From contig JACKQL020000160.1 of assembly GCA_018296165.2 (NCBI GenBank), positions 1 to 64,000 on the forward strand: DNA of 64,000 nt. The letters run 5' to 3'. This DNA is from Termitomyces sp. T153. Lineage: Eukaryota > Basidiomycota > Agaricomycetes > Agaricales > Lyophyllaceae. Below are positions 46,568-58,800 of the stretch, one piece after another; the first letter of the stretch is position 1; every line of letters starts with the position of its first letter. A model generated the notes under the pieces. The model was not told where the DNA came from, did no database searches, and saw only the letters and a program-made list of their open reading frames with translations. A program made the position numbers and the translations under genes.

Positions 46568-48319
46568 CCCATGTCTGTGGCAAACTCCTACCACAACCTG
46601 GGCTCCACCATGTTCCTTTGCCTATGGCCTACTAACAGTCTTCTCATTTGACCTATGCCCTGCCCCAACTCTGAAGGATGATCTCCTGGCATCTGCACCA
46701 GCCTTTCCTGAATTGACACAAACATGGCAAAGGCCTCATTGAGAAGGATCCTGTGCTTGTAAATCCAGTCTGCAAAGACACATCAGTGGAGCCAGAGCAG
46801 AAAGGAGGGAGGAAACTCATGTATAACTTCCTCTGCTCTAAGGCTGCCTCATTGGCAAGCCACTCCTCTTGCTTCCATGCAGCCTCCAATACAACAGGGA
46901 ACACTCTAGTCTTAGGAGCTGCCCTGCCTACACCTGCCCCTGGCCCAGTTACTCCCACAGCCCCTGCACCTCCAACAACTACTCTATAGCCATCTGCAGG
47001 GCAACCTCCTGATCCCTTCATGCCCCATCTTGCTTCCTCTGCATCTTAATCTGGTCCTCCCCAATTCTCTGGACCTCCTTTTTGCAAGTTGCTAGCAACC
47101 CTTATAATCTCTCCATCTGACAATGCAGGAGCACCTTAGAGACTGACTAGGGCACCTCTATGAATTGTCCTACTGGGGCCCCAGACCCAGGAGAGTACAC
47201 CTGGGGGCCCAGCAGCCCTGCCATCAATCCCTCACCTTGAACCCTCTTGCTGGGCCCCACCTCTAGTAGTGGAGATGCTCTCTGCTTCTCCTTGTCATGC
47301 AATGCCTGAGCTCCCTCTCTCTGCCCACCTCACAGAGATTCCATCTTCATTGTGAACTGCTCCCCACTTCCTCCACTCTCCACTCCAGACTCCTGGCCTG
47401 ACACTCTCTTCCTGTACCCTTTGCCTATCTGCTCCACAACTCACACCAAGTCCCACCCCTGCTCTGCCAACACACAGTCTGCACACCAGCTTAACAAGAT
47501 TAAGCACTTCTCATACTGTTTCCAACAGGAAAGACACACCAACATGTCACAGCAAGAACCCTGCACTGGCACCTCAACTTCACATCTCTCCCTATGTCTA
47601 GTGCAGAGGGTGCACTACTCAAATAATCAGCCAGAGAATGGAAAAAAGTCCACTGACCTACTAGAGCCTCCTCTCAACACCACTCAAGGGTTGGGGGACC
47701 CCACACTCACCCTATTGTCTCTGCAAACTTCTCCAGAGTCACATTCACCTATGCAACATGCAATGCCTACAGAACTGCCATCACTACCTTCAGCTCAAAG
47801 TTCACTCTGGAGAAATGCACTAGGGCTGACCATGTCAAACCCTCACCTCAAGACAAGGCTCCAGATGGACTTGCCACCACCACAGACAACTCTGCCAAAG
47901 CTTGATCAGCAACTCTGGAACTCAAGAAAGCCAGACTTACAACTGCAGTACATCAATGGCACCTTCTTGCAATCCTGCCAACAATTGAATTCTGCCTGAT
48001 GACCCTTATATTCTGCCCATACATCAACATGGTTCTTGTCAGAAGGCAGAGGGGTTGAGGACACAGATGATGAGGAAGCTGAAGCTGCTGAGGATGAGGC
48101 AGAGAAAGATATGGGGAAAGGGTTGGAGAAGCACCAGGGTACATCTGACTCTTTTTAATTGATTGGGAGGAACCCCCTGACAAATAGCAGCCATGCTTTG
48201 GTTTCATTCCCTATGCTGCCACTGCCACCACTGCAGTTTGATAAATATTGCTTGTGCTTTGATTCTCATGCCCCTGCCAATTTCCAACTCATGTTCTGCA
48301 TCTTGAAGGTCTTGATGCT
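46568..48319 (-). pseudogene. Element E antisense reading frame
   Basis: It is the counterpart of the antisense frame in element B. The minus strand gives, with stops mostly at TAG, a stretch including GPPTLEW (near 47690), a Cys-rich part CDMLVCLSCWKQYEKC (near 47520-47560), KEKQRASPLLEVGPSKR, CKKEVQRIGEDQIKMQRKQ (probably coiled coil) and EEWLANEA. Shared order and motifs in two separate copies argue for a real family gene rather than a chance frame. The product is unknown; the Cys cluster suggests metal binding. Confidence 0.52.
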
Positions 48320-48332
48320 AAAGGGAGGGTGA

Positions 48333-49403
48333 TGTGACAACCTGCTCCTAGACCTATGAACCTCCCCCTAAATCACCCTGCCTCCCCAGAACTTCTTCTA
48401 ACAACCTCCTAACTCACCCTAGCATTTTTTAATCCACAGCACCTGCTCCAGCTAACTCTGATGCTTCATCAGCAAAATCCAACAACCTCCTAGCAAACTC
48501 TGGCACATCCCCTATAGGCCTCCTCAGATCCCCCTCCCCTCCCACAAGGCCACAAGCCTCCCCAACACTTCTCTTGGCCCAGGCATACATCACTATTTGA
48601 CCCCTACAACCTACACAACCACTCTGGAGCTCTCTAATAACTCCAGGGCAGGCCACATCCCCATCAGTTCCCATCAGAATATTGCCATGGCCTGCTATCT
48701 GATCAGAACTGACACCCATCAATCCAGCACAGCTCTGACAAGCCCTGCTGCCACACCCTCAACCCCTGAAGAAGGTTCAATAGTTAGTATATAAGCCATA
48801 GAGTAGCATCTGTTACCTTAGTCTTGATATTACTTTACTTAATTACCTGTGTCTTGTGTTTCTTTCTGTTATGTTTCCCAGTCTTGCCTCTGTTTCTATT
48901 TTTAGTCTCAAATCTATCTCTTTCTCAGCTCTGTCTTGTCTCATCTGTCTCTGTTTTCTTATCATTCCTAAGTTCCTTTCAACTCTGACATCATTACAAA
49001 CTCTGCACATACACTACAACCCTTCAAACATTCTTACAATCATTCTGGACCTCACTCTACACTTGGCCTCAGAACCCATCACTCTTGATTGATCCCCCAT
49101 CAAACTTTGGCTCTGCTCCCATTACCCACAAAGCCTCTGCTTGTCCCACAGCCTATACATTTGTTTATGGACTTGTACCTGATGCCTGCCCAAGCCCAAT
49201 GCTTAATATACTTGGTCTTAGACTTTCCTGGACCACCTTGGACTTGCTCAGACTACTCCTCCTAGCTTCTCCTTGTAAGTATTTGAAGTCTGAACCATTC
49301 CTGGAGCACTAGATTATAAGTGCAGGACATTGTGTCTGCCCAGTAAGGACTCGCCCAGGTAAGCTAAGCCCCCATGGTCAGCAGAACCTGATAGAACCTG
49401 ACA
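48333..49403 (+). repeat. 3' LTR of element E
   Basis: TGTGACAACC to CCTGACA, 1071 bp. TATATAAG is at 48788-48795 and AGTCTTGATATTA at 48820-48832. No primer site follows, consistent with a 3' LTR. Confidence 0.8.
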
Positions 49404-51370
49404 CTCTTTATTGCTTTACTGCTATGACTGTTTTATCATTTTGGAATGTATGACTGGTTTTTATATTGCCTGATGTGTTCAATGATAATTATCATGGTGA
49501 ACTCTTTGTGCATAGGTGTAGCTATATACTGATGTAGTGCCAATAATTGAGTGCTATATACAAGGTTATCCAACATCTTTACCAGAATCACAATTTTAGT
49601 CCAATGTTGTCACCTGAAACAAAATTTGGGTAGTGCAGCTTGTATTCACTTGAAACTCCCAATTGATTGGAAAGTCTTGTGGAATTCCTGGTTTTGTAAC
49701 AATTACACCAAACCAATACTGATGGTGGCCCAAACAGTGTAGGATTGTACTGTATGTGGTGGCTTCTAACTTCTTAAAGTAAGGTGATGTCCAATCCTTG
49801 AAATAGTCTGATTGCATCCACATTTGATACTTTCACAACATGGTATCCAGGTAATTGACCTGGCTCCACATTGAGGATTCAGCCCACAGTTATTCTGTTC
49901 CTTATAGTTGACTTGTTGCCTCATCTTCCTTAAAGTGATAGAACTAGTGGCCCAAAACAGTGGGGAAACAATGGTATTACATCTTCCATTGTTTGTAGAT
50001 GAAAGACACAACAGGAAGTCATGTGTCTTTGTTACTCAACCATGATCAAACAAGTGACACTGTCTTTCCATCTCAGTTGTCAGTACATAGTCTTGCTGAC
50101 ATAAGGACCAATATGCTAGTTGTCCAGTATACTCCAGTTCATTATATGACAAAGAACAATGATGTTACACCATCTCTGACTCCTGCTATGTGCAATGATT
50201 TTTGCATAGACTAGAAATTTGCTACTCTGATTGATTTTATGAGTCTTCTGAAGTCTTTTGTCAGTGATCCACTGTTCTGTAACTCTTGTCATGGTAACAT
50301 TGATATTTTGCAAGTCCTGAATAGATATTGTGTAACACAATGGTTCTTAGTGAATAAAGAGATGGACTGTTGACTGTGTGTGGAACATAGGGTCTTCTAC
50401 TCCTACAAAGTGGATCTTATTACCAAAGGTATGGAAAAGAGATCAAGAATTAAGACTGTCTTAAGTAAGTGATACAGTAGAAGATATGATCTCAGAAGAT
50501 GCATACAATGTCACCAATGAATTAGAGAAGACTGTTTTGAAAGATCAGTGAATCAAAAAAAAAAATCTGGGTGGACTAGACATACACCATGAAATGACAA
50601 AAAATACAGCCATCCAAGCAAAATTGTGTACAGCAACAAACTTTGGAATTCTTCTCAGTATTTGTAGAAATGGGGTGTGTTTAGATTGCTCACCAGAGTC
50701 AACATTGTCACTGTGCCAATATTAAATATGGTGACAACAGTCAACAGGAGATTTCAAGTACCAGAATTTGAATGTGTCTCTTGACCTGGTCAATAAAACA
50801 GTCTCTGGAAAATAACCTGAGTTTCATACAAACTCTAAATATATTGTACTCACAGATAGTCCACAAAATAAGTTGCTTCATCCTAAAAGGTTTGAAATCA
50901 GGAAGACTTTAAGTCATATCATAACATCTACATACTTCTTAAACCTGTGATCACATTGGCACCACAAGTAATAGCATGAGTAAAATGTGATTATCATGTC
51001 TGCTACTATTGATATTGCAAGTGATGTCAGAAGCCATACCCATTTCTCTCTGAAGTCAGTGATTAAATCTTGAATCTGAAGTATAGGCTGTGCCAGTGAC
51101 AGCCATAGGGCTAATACAGCATAGCACACTAAAAATCCAGCAAATGCTTAGTATAATTCAACTGGAGCACAATCCATGGAAACAGTCTGCAAAGAATGCC
51201 TGGGGAGAACAGTTGTATGGTCCCAAAGATAACATTACTGGAAAGTCAATAGTTACCTGAATAGTGGGTTTAATTATTTCTGACAATGCTACAACTGCTA
51301 TGAGCAAAATAGAAAATTGGTTTATGAAGTATTTCTGTCCATATTTCATGACTGTGATTTGTGAACAACT
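49404..51370. other. Region without a recognised gene
   Basis: CpG-poor sequence. On minus, fragments such as 51158-51349 (hydrophobic) and 50914-51129 (hydrophobic, ending in charged sequence) may be remains of a membrane protein gene with introns, but I recognise no family. The rest is broken in all frames. Confidence 0.3.
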
Positions 51371-51465
51371 AGGGGCACAATGGCTCAGCTGACATCATTG
51401 TGTCCTTAGGGATGTTTCTTAATCCTGAGTGTGACCATGGAGTTGTTAGTTCAATTCCCATGTGT
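51371..51465 (+). repeat. tRNA-like SINE head
   Basis: GGGGCACAATGGCTCAGCTGA contains an A-box-like TGGCTCAGCTG, and AGTTCAATTCCC about 70 bases later is B-box-like. The spacing is longer than in a normal tRNA unless an intron or insertion is present. The sequence after it (to about 51900) is unique-looking and may be the SINE body. No end or target duplication was found. Confidence 0.4.
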
Positions 51466-52028
51466 AATGCAGCCTTTAGTGGAAAACATTCTAGACACTG
51501 CATCTGGCTCATTCAATGCCACCGGAAGCTACTGCCCACATGTGACTGACTAGGGAGGCTTTGTTGTGCAGGCCACTTTGGAACATACCAATCAAGACAT
51601 GATGCAATGAGGCATGGTGACCACCATGCTCATGTCCAATCAGAAAAAAAGAGGGTTCCCCAGTGTGATGGATCTGGGAGAGGGTCTGGGCCAAGTGCTG
51701 GGAAGGAAACTTGCTGAACAAGCATGTCATCATGGCATGGGTAGGCATGACAATAGGTGTCAATATAGTATGGATTGGCTGCCAAAGTACCATGTGGCCC
51801 ATCAATCAGTACCAGCTGTCTGTTTGGGTGGGCTAATTAGCCTGGCTGGCTGACTTGTTGCCAAGTGCTGGAATTTGTACTCCAAAAATAGTGTCTGGGC
51901 ATGGGAAAGGGTTTGTCATGAGACTCTTGATGTGGGGCTGTCTTGTCCCTGCCATTAGACCTAATCAGTATGGTATCATGAGACTCTTGATGGGGGTTTG
52001 GCTAGAGGGAGGCATGAGCTGTGCTAAT

Positions 52029-53149
52029 CAGTAATAAGACTCAATTGATGCTGAGCACCATTCTTGACATTTCTGATTGGACAGCATCTAACTAGATTCC
52101 ACATGACCATGCACAAGTCATGCCACTTATCATGCAAGATCTAGCCCCCAAGGTGTTGAATGACATAGCCATTACATGGGATTTTAGCAACCATGAGACT
52201 GCTGGATCATCAGCTTCATCACATGGAGTCTAGCTTTTGGATCTAGAATGATAAGGCCAAGACCTTCATTAGCAACAATCACTAGCAACATTTCCATAAT
52301 ACCTCTTCTCAAAAATGGATATATTAAAAGCCATGTGACCTCTTACTTATCATTTTTCTCACCTTGCTTACAAACATACTTGAATAGTGTCTACACTTCA
52401 GATATTGACATTAGGTATGCTCCTTTATTGTTGCTGACATTTATTATACATCTTGTCAACATTGCATATGAATACTTGGTTACCATACTGACATCCAGTA
52501 TGTATCAGGGACACTTTGGCAGATGGTGTTGCTGGTGGCAACTAATATTTCCTTTCTAAATACTATACCTACAAACAGTATAAATACTGCCTGTACATAG
52601 AGACAACAAGCAACCAACAAAGTATTATTCTCTTCATCAGCTGTCAGCTTACCAGCTTCAGATTTCTTATTGCTCTCTCCCCTCAACTTTAATGGCTTAG
52701 CAACAAGTCTTGACAATCTTGTACTTGATCTAGCATGGGTGCCAACTGTGGGTTCTCTTAGTGTTATTGTGACTTAGCAATGCTAGTGACTGTGGCTAGT
52801 AACCAGTTTGCATTTGTTCTTAGTTTATATTGACTTGACTCCTTTCCTATTTCCCACTCCTTTCCTATCACTTAAGTCCCCTTTCTTAGCAACTCACCCT
52901 AGTGGTTCTTTTGTCTCAACTCCTTTTCTCTCTATTATCCTGCAACTTAGCAACCTTTTGTTATAATCTGGAAATTTAGGCTGCACTTGACTCCTCCATA
53001 TCCCTTACCATCTATTAGCTCTTGCCTTCTGGGACATTTACTGACTCACCCCTATTATCTCCTATTGCCAATTGACCTATCTAGTTGCCAGTGTTTGGGC
53101 CTTCTCTTTGGTTTCCTGCATAGCAGCTAGGTGGCATAGGAGCACATCA
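52029..53149 (+). repeat. 1.1-kb LTR-like repeat, copy 2
   Basis: This is the second copy of the repeat at 19845-20999, similar from TAATAAGAC to CACATCA. It has TATAAATA near 52580, and AATCTAGCA becomes GATCTAGCA|TGGGTGCCAACTG (junction 52735/52736). It lacks the 64-bp internal duplication of copy 1. Differences between the copies are mainly transitions. Confidence 0.6.
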
Positions 53150-55135
53150 TTGGGCTATTAAGTCCTACACCAACTGACCACCATTAAGCCTTGCCAAGTG
53201 TAGCTGGGTTTAGATATTGGAAGGGCACATTAATGGCAGATTGGGAAGGGATTCACAAGGGGGAAGTAGTATGAACTCCAATGGGATCAAATTCTGCCCC
53301 AGGATAAGTCCCCACTGAACTTTACCATACCTCAAGGGACATATCCTGCAGTACCATTATCACAATGCTGCAATGATATGTTGTTCCTTACATTTCAGTC
53401 TATTGATCCAGACATTTGTACATAGGAAAATGGAACAGTAATTATCACTTGGCAGGTTTTTCCATGATCTCAGATTCCAAGCACATCAAGTGACTCAATG
53501 TTGATGAGGCACATTGTATCCATGTTGATGGCCTTCCCCATTATCACACAAAGCTTTTTGACCTGCTTAAGCAGAACTTGATTGTCTTAAAGCAATTCTT
53601 CCTGATCATTTATCTCAGTGTGCCATCTCAGCTACCTTTCTACCTTATGTTCTCAGAACAATTGCATTGAAAATCAAATCCTTTGTCCTAGCTACATCTA
53701 TATTTACATCTCATCAAACTGTCCTAATACTCTCTACACTACACATTGTGTTCTTTCTAACCTTGAGGAAGCATGCAACTATGCCTTCCTCACACATCCA
53801 TTCAATTCAATGCACAACCTTCCATACTGATCTTCTTTGACAGCAAAGTTCTTGTGTGCAATGTCAAACAACATCTAATTCAACATTGCCAAGCAGAAGT
53901 TGCTAGCAGAGCATGACTAGAGAGGGATGCTAGGGGATGACATTAGCAAAGGGACAATGACAAACTGAAACTAGTCATATGTGCTAGCACTAAATGTGGA
54001 CTTGGCAAAATAGTACCTGATGGTGGTACTAGCAAAACAAAACAATGAGGATGATAACCTGGTGAAGAGAGCACTAGAGTGAAGGAAGAAAGCTTTGGAG
54101 TCACAAGACTTAGATCTGAAGTCTGAGGCTAATAACAAGGTACAATTCTTCAATGGTTGTATAGAAAACAAGACAGTATTTATAGTAAGTAAAAGTAATG
54201 AGACCAAAAGGAGGCAAGATTGGTAAGCAATGAGGAATTGGTCATCGATGACCTAGGCAAGTCAGGATGAATGTCATGTGAAAGTAAGTTGCCCAAAATA
54301 TAACTAAAGTTGATGCCTGGAATGACAATCAGTATGCCAGCTACTAGGGTACTATGTAGTAAGTAAATGAAACTAAATCAAGTAACAAGAAAGTGTGTCA
54401 ATAATACCAAGAAAAGAAATATGATCAGCCACTTTGTTAGGAGGTTGCTAGAGGTTGCTAGTTGTCATAAAGGGAAAGTCATTGATGGGCTGAGAGTCTA
54501 GACCATCACATTGCATAGAAACTAGGGAATCTGGAAGTCACCAAAACATAGGAAATACTGGAAATTAGTACTTAGCAAGAATAGAGTCTTATCAATGTGC
54601 TCCCACAACATTGATCAGAACACCTGAGAAAATTACAAGCTTATTGGAAGGATCAGCAGAGTGAAGTGCAGAGTGGACAAATCTGTTGATAACCTTCTAA
54701 TTGAGTACACACAGGACTTTCATAGAGCTAAAGCACAGACTAACAAGGGGCAAAAGCTTGTATGAGTATTTATTGCTTGTATTATAATTGTACAATTCAT
54801 CTTTGCTGCTGTCCATGCCTTCTGCATTGCCAAATACAAAACTTGGAAGCAACATCACTCCAGATCAATGGCCTTTTCTTCAATTGAACTTTGGATCTTC
54901 TTGTTGAAGGTGTTCAGTGATGACATTTCAAACATTTCTTGTCCAAATGATTGAAGATCATGAACTAATTTGCAAGGACCAGGGGCAATGTTCATCTATG
55001 TATTGCAACTTGAGCTTGCATGCCTTATTGTCAATGCACCATGGAAGCCCATCAGTATTTATATCCATGTGACTAGTCCCTTGACATTGTGCATTAATGG
55101 AGCCAGCCACTTGAACCTTGATGTGTTGAAGATGA
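53150..55135. other. Region without a recognised gene
   Basis: CpG-poor. Short reading frames (53618-53830 plus, 53971-54207 minus) show no motif or consistent frame. A stretch of purine-rich sequence lies at 53900-54700. No terminal repeats or RNA genes were seen. Confidence 0.3.
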
Positions 55136-55402
55136 TTAACAGTGTTTGAATATCTCTAAGTTGGTCCCAGCTTCTATATAATCCTTTTGAAGCAAAAAGG
55201 GTCCAGAACTAGTCAGTATGACTGCATTGTACATGGATATATGACACATTGTAAGATAACCAATCAAATGTTTGATATTAAGATCAATCCTCATTGCATG
55301 CCCAGGTAGGCCAGAGGGATTGACAAGCATGTTATCATGCATTATGTCTCTAAAGTGAATCAGTAATAAGATCCTCAAAATATTGACAGGCTGCTCATGC
55401 AA
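55136..55402 (-). pseudogene. Possible DUF6589-type transposon-associated fragment
   Basis: The minus frame includes NILRILLLIHFRDIMHDN, NPSGLPGHAMRIDLNIKHLI and an ending TNLEIFKHC. The IDLNIEHLI-like core resembles a segment of basidiomycete DUF6589 proteins, which occur in multicopy transposon-linked genes. Only this piece is recognisable, and the flanking frames are broken. The family call is tentative. Confidence 0.35.
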
Positions 55403-57850
55403 ACTCAGGTCTCAAAACTTTCAGAGGTTAAATGAGAGATGGAGTATCTCAGTTAAATAGTTGTTACACCCAGCACCCCAAAACATGCAGGCAAGATCAG
55501 GTAATATGTCTTCAACATGGCCAATATTGCCATCTGCCACAGCTCAAACAAGTTCTGTAACATACAGGAGATCACAGGTAAGCCATACAATGTTTTTGTG
55601 AACAGGATCTATGATGTTCATCAAATTGTATGTTGAAATAACCTTATCTTCAGAGCAGAACTGTTTGAGATTGATTCATCTAAGTCTGGTAAAATGGTAC
55701 ATGAAACAGTAGGCTTGACATTGCAGGTTTATATGCCAGCACAAAGATCTCCTGAGGTGTGGCATACTTTGTAATAATGATATGTGCATTTCACAGAAGA
55801 TTGTCAGTTGAAGACTTTGATTGGGCAAATTGATTGAGACTTTGATAACTGTACTCTCATTGCTAGTCATTCAGTACTAGACCATGAAGAATCTGTGCCA
55901 GGGCAGCAAGGAGAGTGTGAAATCAGGATGTTTGCCACCAAAACCAAGTCTCTTCAAGAATAGCAAAGCAGTGTGTAAGGCTGCCCAATTGATTTGAGGA
56001 CCCACAATGAACATTAGTGATGCTACAAATGAGATTCATGACAAGATGAAAGACACTCAATGCAAACTGAGAGACTTCATGGCAGTCCCAAGGTATCATG
56101 TCATTGCCACACATATCTTGAGCACTACAAATTCATGCATTAGTCAGCTGGGGTCATTGAGGGTAGGTATAGCACACTTATTCAGATCATTTGCTGATAT
56201 CTTCAGTTAGTTGAGCTAAATGTTGTTATGGACCTGAATATTACCTTTGACTGATGTCTCATAAAGAATTGAGACATGCAGCAGATGAGATTTTGTCCTA
56301 TGGCCAGGAGGAAGACATTGTCAGGGCAGATTTTGGAGTGCAGGGAGTTTTTTGTAGCTTGAAAAAGTGTCTACAAGCTGTAGAAGTGGTTGGCTTATAT
56401 TGATGGCTATTTGAGCTGAGTATAATTGAGCAGTGTTGTATGAAAGGAAGAAATCAGCCATAGTCAGTGGTTTGGCCTTCTTAAGCTATTTGATCATTGG
56501 TGCAATAAACATGAGCTCCAGAGGGGCATTGAGTAACTCATAAATGATGCTGAATGTACAAGACTTGACTTTGCTCAGCAAATTTGATGTTTGCACAACA
56601 AAAACAGAAGTGGAGAGGTTTCCATTGTCATATGCAAGTCCATGAGGTCCAGAGGCAATACATCAAGCTGCTTCAAGAGAGTGTTGAGAAAGTGCTTCAA
56701 TAACATTTTGAACTGAAGCATAGGAGACCAACAAGCCAGCCTAGTTCAAGACATCAAGGATGACTTGTAAAACCCCAGTAGAAACAGCCATGAGACTGAT
56801 ACCAAGTCAAATTCTTGCTAACAGTTGTGACCTCAAGAAATGAGCCATGGAGCTCAAAATGTTCTGCCCCTGTATATGAATTTAGTCATCATTCATTGAT
56901 ATCAACCATCAAACATACAGCACAGCAATTATGGGAATGTGGTGTTTTCTCCTTTTGACTAGACCCTTGAGTTTCCATTGCAACATTGATTATCTGAGTC
57001 CAGATGGGTGTGGCATGAGAAACAAGTTTCATGATTGCTTGAACATCAAAAGATTGATGAATTTGGGGGAGACTTCATTTGTGTTCATTCAAAGAAGCAA
57101 ATTGGCATTTTCCGACTCCTTTGATACAGAATTACAGATGTGATCAACAGCATGAGGCTCAAACCAGCTCCATATTGCTCTTGCACCCATTGGATAGGCC
57201 CATATCTGCCCAAGAAGTTCTGTAAGCCATTGAACATTTGAAGGAGAGTAAAAAGCATTCCAATACAGAGTATATTTATCTGATGTTTCATTGATCAATG
57301 TAAGAATAAATTCTATGGAAGACATGCATAGTGATTGAAGAACGGAAAGTATAGTCTGGAATGCTGTAGTCCTTGAAGCTGATGGCTTCTGTATATAAGC
57401 AGTAAATTTTCTTTGTTGTCAACTTGAGGTGTTGAAAATTGTGTCATAGGAGGTGGTGATTCAGTCCAAGGAAGGAGTGGTGACAGAAGAGAGTCTGGAA
57501 CATTTACATCTAAAGTATTTCCAAAGCCAGAGTTGAGTTTTTGTCCAGAGGTCTTGTCAATAACTGGTTGTGCCATGGCAAGATTAGCAATCCAAGAGCA
57601 GCATTCCATGATTCAATGTCTGCAGCAGGTGCTATATAGACTCCTAGAGGCATATCAGGAGCTGAGGACAGCCCAGATGGTAGCTCAAGAAGAAACTCCT
57701 GAGGTGGTAGTGTCTAAGTCGAGGGAGTTTGTGGTGTCATGAGGCCCAGTTGTGAAATGGATGTAATGGGAGCCTTGAAGACTTCATCAACATGTTTAAG
57801 CATATTTGTGGGCTCCTAATTCATCCTCAAGCTGGTAGTATTACTTTCCC
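55403..57850. other. Decayed, unassigned sequence up to the edge of the CpG-poor block
   Basis: Minus fragments at 57085-57325 and 57313-57609 look protein-like, the latter with VNVPDSLLSPLLPWTESPPP. They may be exons of the same dead gene as 55136-55402, but no domain is identified. At about 57850 the base composition changes sharply to CpG-containing DNA. Confidence 0.3.
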
Positions 57851-58203
57851 ATGGTCTCAGCTTCGGATTCCTTGTCCTTGTCGGGGCACAGGCTGGTCAA
57901 AGTGGATGTTCGGCTGATCCACATACTGTTCTATGTGATGTCTGAGTTTCCAACAGGCTGTTCGAGCTGGGAAGAGCTATGCTAGAATGAGCTTGACACG
58001 TTGTAGAGGCTGCTGTTCACGCAAAAGAGGGTATAAAACAGTAGATTAGACGACCACGATGGTTCCCAATTTGGACAATAACTCAATCTGGGAGTACGGA
58101 ACATTCCGAAGAATATTTTTAGAAAATCTCGATCGTATACCGTGCCTACCAAATTTAAACTCAGTTACAGCAGTCTCTACCCGAGGCTTGTATTCCGTGG
58201 AGG

Positions 58204-58583
58204 GACTGGTTACCAGTCTAATCTGGAGGGTGTAAACGATTTTGTTTACCGTTTGTTTACCGTTTTCGTTTCTTTTACTCCCAGTCATAAACGAAAACTA
58301 AACGGTTGGAGCCTTAAACAGATTTGGACTAAAAGTCATTTTGTACCGAATGACCGGTCATTGTTGCGCCCGAACTTGACCTTTCGCTGTAACACCCTCG
58401 AAGCTTAGGGAGCCTCTCTCCGAAGGCTTGCCATTGCTCTGAAAACTAATTCCGTTTTTGGAAACTGGTCGAATTCCGGAGCCTCTAGGATAAAATAAGA
58501 TTGACGACAGCAGAAGGTGTCACAGTCCATAAGGACGGGTCGGTTGATCAGCTGATCAATTTTACTATTCAGTAAGTACTTAC
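58204..58583. promoter_or_regulatory. Cluster of perfect palindromes upstream of the DUF6535 gene
   Basis: Four perfect palindromes lie 220-600 bases before the start codon: GACTGGTTACCAGTC (58204-58218, odd centre), AATGACCGGTCATT (58349-58362), TTGATCAGCTGATCAA (58544-58559) and GTAAGTACTTAC (58572-58583). Two copies of TGTTTAC (58243-58249, 58254-58260), a forkhead-type core, lie nearby. They are candidates for sites of dimeric transcription factors. No clear TATA box is seen. Confidence 0.4.
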
Positions 58584-58800
58584 GCTATGAATTGTTTTTG
58601 GGCAGATTGGCGCTCGAGCGACTTCAACCATCAAGTAGCTGTGAATACAGTATTTATCTGCATCGGAATATCCTCTTGAGCATCACCTTTGTGCCTTGCA
58701 CATGTCGGGCGTCTAACGGTCAATGTTATAAAGTAACGACAATTGGTACGGATTGCTGTGAGTCATTCATTGCACATTTTGTTTCGCGCACAGATCAACC

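Larger units (their letters stand above)
46568..49403 (+). mobile_element. Element E: 3' end of a B-family Ty3/gypsy element
   Basis: The plus-oriented 3' end comprises the extra region found in B between chromodomain and 3' LTR (46568-48319), a polypurine tract AAAGGGAGGGTGA (48320-48332) and a 3' LTR (48333-49403). Everything upstream, including pol, is missing; the left edge coincides with the LTR of element C. The bases after the LTR are CTCTT. Confidence 0.75.

Noticed and set aside
25168..49403. Elements D and E as the two ends of one host element around A, B and C
   Set aside because: Orientation fits, and the outer flanks CTTTT and CTCTT differ by only one transition. However, the LTRs of D and E look clearly different beyond their ends, and the D gag and E antisense region are separated by a missing ~6 kb, so one element is not demonstrated.
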